Positions 6,824-9,325 of a stretch of 9,325 nucleotides of DNA are shown here, piece by piece. The translations under genes and the position numbers were made by a program. The DNA lies in the NCBI GenBank assembly GCA_007119455.1, contig SKPR01000140.1, positions 1 through 9,325 on the forward strand, in the 5' to 3' direction. Positions within the stretch are counted from its first letter, which is position 1. Each line of letters starts with the position of its first letter. The notes beneath the pieces are model-generated. The model was given only the letters and a program-made list of their open reading frames with translations. It was not told the origin of the DNA and ran no database searches. This DNA is from Candidatus Brevefilum sp. (GTDB lineage Bacteria; Chloroflexota; Anaerolineae; Anaerolineales; Anaerolineaceae).

Positions 6824-6860
6824 ATTCATCAACTCCTTATGCAAATGTAAAGTAAATGAG

Positions 6861-6866
6861 ATTATA
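6861..6866 (-). promoter_or_regulatory. -10 element of the ATP-grasp ligase gene
   Basis: Read on the - strand this is a perfect TATAAT in AT-rich DNA, 37 bases before the chosen ATG. No good -35 hexamer lies 16-18 bases upstream (ATCAAT or TATCAA at best). Transcription would begin near 6854, giving a leader of about 30 bases containing the RBS. Confidence 0.4.
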
Positions 6867-7201
6867 AACCTTTAGGGATTAAAATTGATAGAAATTCTGG
6901 AAAATTCTCAACGTGTGGTGCAAAAGAATGATAAAAAAGTCATCCTGTGCCTTTAAAAAGATTGACAAAATCATTAATAGGACGCATCAAGATGACTGAC
7001 CCTATCAGCTGATTGAAAGACCATCTCCACAAAGTTGGATCATGCGTGATTTTTGATTTTTGTCAGCATGCGGCCAAGAATCTCGACCTGCGATTACTCT
7101 CAAGATAATGACGGTGACAGGTGAAGAGCTGTATGAGCGAATTATTGCCCGCTTAAATCAGCAAATCATGTCACGATTGCATAATTTCTTTGTAAGCTTG
7201 T
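6867..7201. other. AT-rich spacer with no convincing gene
   Basis: About 335 bases between the divergent-side start of the ATP-grasp gene and the 3' end of the HMA gene. Base composition falls sharply here; bases 6901-6960 are about one third G+C. Visible elements are a TTGACA at 6962-6967 without a good -10, a perfect 10-base palindrome ATCAGCTGAT (7004-7013), and CATGC/GCATG (7041-7045, 7066-7070) bracketing T-rich DNA. A possible 44-codon frame from ATG 7108 (MTVTGEELYERIIARL...) runs to 7242, overlaps the HMA gene end and has no Shine-Dalgarno. I do not call it a gene. Confidence 0.5.
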
Positions 7202-7633
7202 TTAGTTCAGAAAACCCGCCTGGTACCCAATCTTCTGTATGATTTCAAGCATATCACCCGGAGAAACCAGAATCGGTATGTATTTGATGTCTGTGGTCCC
7301 CTGTCTCAAATTAACGGAAACATGACACACTCCTTCCAGGTCACGAAGTGCTTCTTCAACCCGAAAAACACAGGTTATACATTTCATCCCATCAACGAAC
7401 AGAGTGATCTCTCCTTGGGGAACATTATAGCCGATAGCTTGAATCGTCTGAATAATTTCATCAATATAGAGCATCTCCGGATCATACACCAAACTGACTT
7501 CATGATCAACAACGCATACACCCAGTTCGGAGATGCCAGATAAGCCAGACAAAGCCTGGATAACGGGTTCTGCGCTTTTCCGGTTGTTCATACCTTCTAA
7601 AGGAAACGTAATTACTTTGCTGATGTGATTCAT
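7202..7633 (-). CDS. Tandem HMA-domain protein; second domain has GMxCxxC, first has lost its cysteines
   Basis: A 143-residue soluble protein made of two heavy-metal-associated (ferredoxin-like) domains. Domain 2 (about 76-140) reads TLFVDGMKCITC (77-88), followed by VEEALRDLEGV and ending in IIQKIGYQAG, the normal copper-chaperone pattern that binds Cu(I) through two cysteines. Domain 1 (about 6-71) has the same fold signals (LSGLSGISE, then IIQTIQAIGYNV), but the metal loop reads GMNNRKS (14-20), with Asn and Ser where the cysteines should be. It cannot bind metal in the usual way. There is no membrane segment and no ATPase domain, so it is a stand-alone chaperone, sensor or detached P-type ATPase N-terminus. 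GAGGAG (7645-7640) is 6 bases before the ATG. It follows the Cys-rich gene at 7798 on the same strand after 164 bases. Copper is the likeliest ligand by family, but the metal is not proven by sequence. Confidence 0.85.
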   Translation of the reverse strand: MNHISKVITFPLEGMNNRKSAEPVIQALSGLSGISELGVCVVDHEVSLVYDPEMLYIDEIIQTIQAIGYNVPQGEITLFVDGMKCITCVFRVEEALRDLEGVCHVSVNLRQGTTDIKYIPILVSPGDMLEIIQKIGYQAGFLN

Positions 7634-7797
7634 TTTGTTCTCCTCACTAACATAAGGGGTCTACAGATACTGGAACTTTCACTTTGATTAATGCTTGATT
7701 GTTCAACTAAGATTAACCGGGGCAGATTGCGAGTGGGGGTCAACACCCATCAAATGATAAGTCATCAAAAAGGGCTCCAGGGTCAAAACTGAGAATG

Positions 7798-8157
7798 CTA
7801 ACCCAAAGCCGCTCCCTGTAATTCGCCAACTGCCATACGCAATACATTGACCAGATCCTCAGCCGGATGGACATCCGGCGGATTAACCATTTCGATTTGA
7901 ATCCAGCCATCCCGACTGTGTATCTTCAGCGTGGCCGTACCAATGTCTTTTGCAGAAATAATAAAAATAGTCACCGTGCAGTCACATTGTTCGGTCCCAT
8001 GGTGAGGACACTTGCAATCAGCATGAGCATCTCGAGAAAGTTGAAAATCGAAAGAGCGAGTTGCTTTCAGCCCAAAATCCATCATCTTGGTTTCAATTAA
8101 GGCAACCGCATCTTCTCTTTTCATTTGAATATCAAGCAATGATTTCGTTTGTACCAT
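7798..8157 (-). CDS. Small unknown protein with a CxC-HH-CxC cluster
   Basis: I do not recognise this 119-residue protein. Its mid-section contains H45, C48, C50, H52, H53, C58 and C60 (motif DCKCPHHGTEQCDC, 47-60), an arrangement well suited to binding a soft or transition metal such as Zn or Cu(I). The rest predicts as alternating helix (10-30), a beta-rich stretch (TVTIFIISA, then ATLKIHSRDGWIQIEMV) and a C-terminal helix (98-113). It has no signal peptide or membrane segment, so it is probably cytoplasmic. The ATG at 8157 has no Shine-Dalgarno, and a TATACT -10 ends 6 bases before it, suggesting a leaderless message. An alternative Met at residue 12 (8124) also lacks an RBS. Its neighbours are an HMA protein on the same strand and a divergent CCxHH membrane protein, which supports a metal-related role by context only. 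Confidence 0.68.
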   Translation of the reverse strand: MVQTKSLLDIQMKREDAVALIETKMMDFGLKATRSFDFQLSRDAHADCKCPHHGTEQCDCTVTIFIISAKDIGTATLKIHSRDGWIQIEMVNPPDVHPAEDLVNVLRMAVGELQGAALG

Positions 8158-8163
8158 GTGCTG

Positions 8164-8191
8164 AGTATAGTGCGCAGATTGAAATTCTCAC
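8164..8191 (-). promoter_or_regulatory. Promoter of the Cys-rich gene, probably leaderless
   Basis: On the - strand: GTGAGA at 8191-8186 (4 of 6), a 16-base spacer, and TATACT at 8169-8164 (5 of 6). Only 6 bases separate the -10 from the ATG, which puts the expected start site on the A of the start codon. Confidence 0.45.
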
Positions 8192-8215
8192 AGCGCCATT
8201 TGTCTGATTAGCGAT

Positions 8216-8232
8216 TAAGCCATTCGGCCTAT
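8216..8232 (+). repeat. 17-base direct repeat, copy 1
   Basis: TAAGCCATTCGGCCTAT. It matches the copy at 8413-8429 at 16 of 17 positions, 197 bases downstream in the same orientation. Flanking bases do not match. Confidence 0.55.
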
Positions 8233-8273
8233 ACACAGATGAAAGTCATCATCCATGTCACCATCTGCAGGCC
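8226..8273. repeat. Compound stem-loop overlapping the direct repeat
   Basis: GGCCT (8226-8230) can pair with AGGCC (8269-8273), and CAGATG (8236-8241) with CATCTG (8262-8267). Together they give 11 base pairs with an asymmetric bulge and a 20-base loop. No T tract follows on either strand. Confidence 0.35.
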
Positions 8274-8307
8274 TTTCAGGTGTTCTCCAAGCCAGCCAAC
8301 CAGTCCG

Positions 8308-8344
8308 GTAAACAACACACCAACCATTTTACGCCGTTGTTAAC
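8308..8344. repeat. Imperfect inverted repeat
   Basis: GTAAACAAC (8308-8316) and GTTGTTAAC (8336-8344) are complementary except at one position, with a 19-base loop. It could be an operator dyad or a hairpin; chance cannot be excluded in A+T-rich DNA. Confidence 0.3.
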
Positions 8345-8412
8345 AGCCAGTCATTTGCAACCAGACATGGATACGGTTCATATCAAGAAAAAAACCAAAC
8401 CACAAAACCCAC

Positions 8413-8429
8413 TAAGCCATTTGGCCTAT
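8413..8429 (+). repeat. 17-base direct repeat, copy 2
   Basis: TAAGCCATTTGGCCTAT. One mismatch (T for C) to the copy at 8216-8232. It lies about 80 bases before the membrane-protein start, just upstream of a possible TATTAT -10 at 8472-8477. Confidence 0.55.
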
Positions 8430-8471
8430 TTTGCTTCACGCCAGATTGCGCATGACATTTACAACCGCTTC

Positions 8472-8477
8472 TATTAT
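8472..8477 (+). promoter_or_regulatory. Possible -10 element of the membrane-protein/lipoprotein operon
   Basis: TATTAT (5 of 6) lies 34 bases before the ATG at 8512. No convincing -35 stands at 16-18 bases; TTGCGC at 8446-8451 is 20 bases away. The call depends mainly on position. Confidence 0.25.
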
Positions 8478-8511
8478 CCTCAGTAGGTAATTGTTATTTT
8501 GGAGATTAAGA

Positions 8512-9015
8512 ATGAAAGCAAGAGAAACGCATTTAAAACAAGTCCTCTGGCCGCTCTCAGCAGGTTTACTGGGTATGTTTTTAATGGCATCGATTTATTT
8601 TGGCCTGATTTCATGGGCTGAAAGCCCCCAACATGCCATGGACCTGCTCTATCAAGAAACCTGGCTGATCATTCCCCTCTTTATTGGGTTTGGGATTCAA
8701 ACCGCACTGTATGTCGTGATCAAAAAGCGATTGTTTTTCACCAGAACTGATTCCGGTCATCCTGGAACAATAGCCGGAACCGGGGGTGCAACTTCAACTC
8801 TCGCCATGGTCGCTTGCTGTGCCCATCATGTTGCAGATGTTTTCCCGATATTAGGTTTGACATTTGCAGCAACATTTCTGGCGAGATATCAGAGAACGTT
8901 TATGCAAGCTGCATTACTCATTACGGTGGGGGGCATCATTGTGATGATAATCACCCTATTAAAAGAAAGAAAGAGATACCTGGAGCACCTCTCTTTAGGA
9001 AATAATCCATCATGA
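8512..9015 (+). CDS. Four-helix membrane protein with a CCxHH motif, possible metal handling
   Basis: A 167-residue integral membrane protein. Predicted hydrophobic segments are about 11-35, 50-70, 88-123 (long, perhaps two short helices) and 129-150, with a charged C-terminal tail (KERKRYLEH). The third segment contains TSTLAMVACCAHHVADVFPI (94-113), with C102, C103, H105, H106 and D109 together inside the membrane, preceded by a Gly-rich turn (TIAGTGGA, 86-93). A Cys-Cys pair in a helix recalls mercury transporters of the MerT type, but I see no overall match and do not name a family. I chose the ATG at 8512 because GGAG (8501-8504) is 7 bases upstream; a TTG at 8491 would place the RBS inside the coding region. 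The stop overlaps the next ATG (ATGA), so membrane protein and lipoprotein are translated together. The nearby HMA and Cys-rich genes suggest a soft-metal function by context. Confidence 0.75.
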   Translation: MKARETHLKQVLWPLSAGLLGMFLMASIYFGLISWAESPQHAMDLLYQETWLIIPLFIGFGIQTALYVVIKKRLFFTRTDSGHPGTIAGTGGATSTLAMVACCAHHVADVFPILGLTFAATFLARYQRTFMQAALLITVGGIIVMIITLLKERKRYLEHLSLGNNPS

Positions 9016-9325
9016 AAATAAAATTTAGCGTTTTTGGGAGCATTTTGATACTGGGCCTGGTTTTGAGCGCATGCGCCCAATCCTCCTCTTTTGGTGAAAC
9101 CATCGTGTATCCAGATCGGGCAATTTCAGAGATTGATGAGCAAATTGTTAACATTTGGCCGGATGGACTGACCCAACAGGACAAACAGGGCGCTGTCGTT
9201 GTTACGATCTCCCCTCGTAATTTAAATGATCCAGAAAACACCCTTGACTTTAGTGTGTCCCTCGACACACACAGTGTGGACCTCAATATGGATCTGGCTG
9301 ACATGGCAACCTTGTCGACGAACAC
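9012..9325 (+). CDS. Lipoprotein with a beta-rich extracytoplasmic domain, cut by the window end
   Basis: The first 104 residues of an exported protein. Residues 1-20 form a signal peptide (Lys2, Lys4, hydrophobic core FGSILILGLV) ending in the lipobox LSAC (18-21), so Cys21 should be lipidated and the protein anchored outside the cytoplasmic membrane. A linker with charged residues follows, then a beta-rich stretch: GAVVVTISPRNL (about 61-72), TLDFSVSLDTHSVDLNMDL (about 77-95). The VxISPxNL ... LDFxVxLDTHSVDL pattern looks like one beta-sandwich domain that I remember from uncharacterised exported proteins, without a reliable name. The ATG overlaps the membrane-protein stop by four bases (ATGA), indicating one operon and probably a joint function at the cell surface. 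The remaining domain, including any metal ligands, lies beyond 9325. Confidence 0.8.
   Translation, partial: MKIKFSVFGSILILGLVLSACAQSSSFGETIVYPDRAISEIDEQIVNIWPDGLTQQDKQGAVVVTISPRNLNDPENTLDFSVSLDTHSVDLNMDLADMATLSTN

Larger units (their letters stand above)
8158..8511. other. Divergent spacer rich in short repeats and dyads
   Basis: This 354-base region separates the - strand metal-protein genes from the + strand membrane-protein gene. Besides promoters it holds a near-perfect 17-base direct repeat, a compound stem-loop (8226-8273), a 9-base stem with one mismatch (8308-8344) and a distant 9-base inverted repeat, ATCCATGTC (8251-8259) with GACATGGAT (8364-8372). A 68-codon open frame from GTG 8280 lacks an RBS and any recognisable domain. 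No transposase or tRNA is seen. It may be a regulatory region, a small RNA locus or a decayed insertion. Confidence 0.45.

Noticed and set aside
6962..6990. TTGACA in the AT-rich spacer as a promoter
   Set aside because: The hexamer at 17 bases is CATCAA and no supported + strand gene follows.
7060..7242. 60-codon + strand frame, possibly starting at ATG 7108
   Set aside because: No Shine-Dalgarno at TTG 7060 or ATG 7108, it overlaps the end of the well-supported HMA gene, and its peptide has no recognised motif. A small gene cannot be fully excluded.
8280..8486. 68-codon + strand frame from GTG in the divergent spacer
   Set aside because: No RBS, Asn/Gln/His/Lys-rich low-information peptide, and it runs through the direct repeat.
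8951..9325. - strand frame open to the window edge opposite the lipoprotein
   Set aside because: The + strand shows signal peptide, lipobox and ATGA coupling; the antisense frame has no domain.

Overview
The window looks like ordinary bacterial chromosome, and my best guess is a Chloroflexota (Anaerolineae-like) genome. That guess rests on the style of the housekeeping sigma factor, the short archaeal-type adenylosuccinate synthetase and a mid-range GC content. It comes from remembered family resemblance, not from a search. Most genes have good Shine-Dalgarno sequences (GGAG/AAGGAG) 6-9 bases before ATG. No tRNA, rRNA, CRISPR array or transposase is visible.

Left part (1-2885, + strand): a 5'-truncated primary-type sigma-70 factor is followed after 18 bases by a class I SAM-dependent methyltransferase. 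One base later comes an alkyltransferase-like DNA-damage protein (PWQR in place of the MGMT PCHR motif). A small VOC/glyoxalase-fold protein follows 60 bases downstream with its own strong RBS. The first three are probably one transcription unit.

Middle part (2886-6823): a clear extended -10 promoter with a GC-rich dyad precedes a 359-residue adenylosuccinate synthetase of the short, archaeal-like form. It converges on a hypoxanthine/guanine-type phosphoribosyltransferase on the - strand, so this is a purine-nucleotide pair in position but not one operon. A second SAM methyltransferase (+) then converges on a D-alanine-D-alanine-ligase-like ATP-grasp enzyme (-).

Right part (6824-9325): the DNA becomes more AT-rich, spacers lengthen, and the gene content changes to likely metal handling. 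There is a tandem HMA (heavy-metal-associated) protein whose first domain has lost its cysteines, and a 119-residue protein with a CxC-HH-CxC cluster whose start may be leaderless. Divergent from these are a four-helix membrane protein with a CCxHH motif and a lipoprotein overlapping it by ATGA, cut by the window edge. The 354-base divergent spacer between the two groups holds a 17-base direct repeat and several dyads that no recognised gene explains. The HMA, Cys-rich and CCxHH/lipoprotein genes together are the best candidate for something little described, perhaps copper or another soft metal. Two other points stand out: the active-site changes in the adenylosuccinate synthetase and an insertion in the sigma factor.
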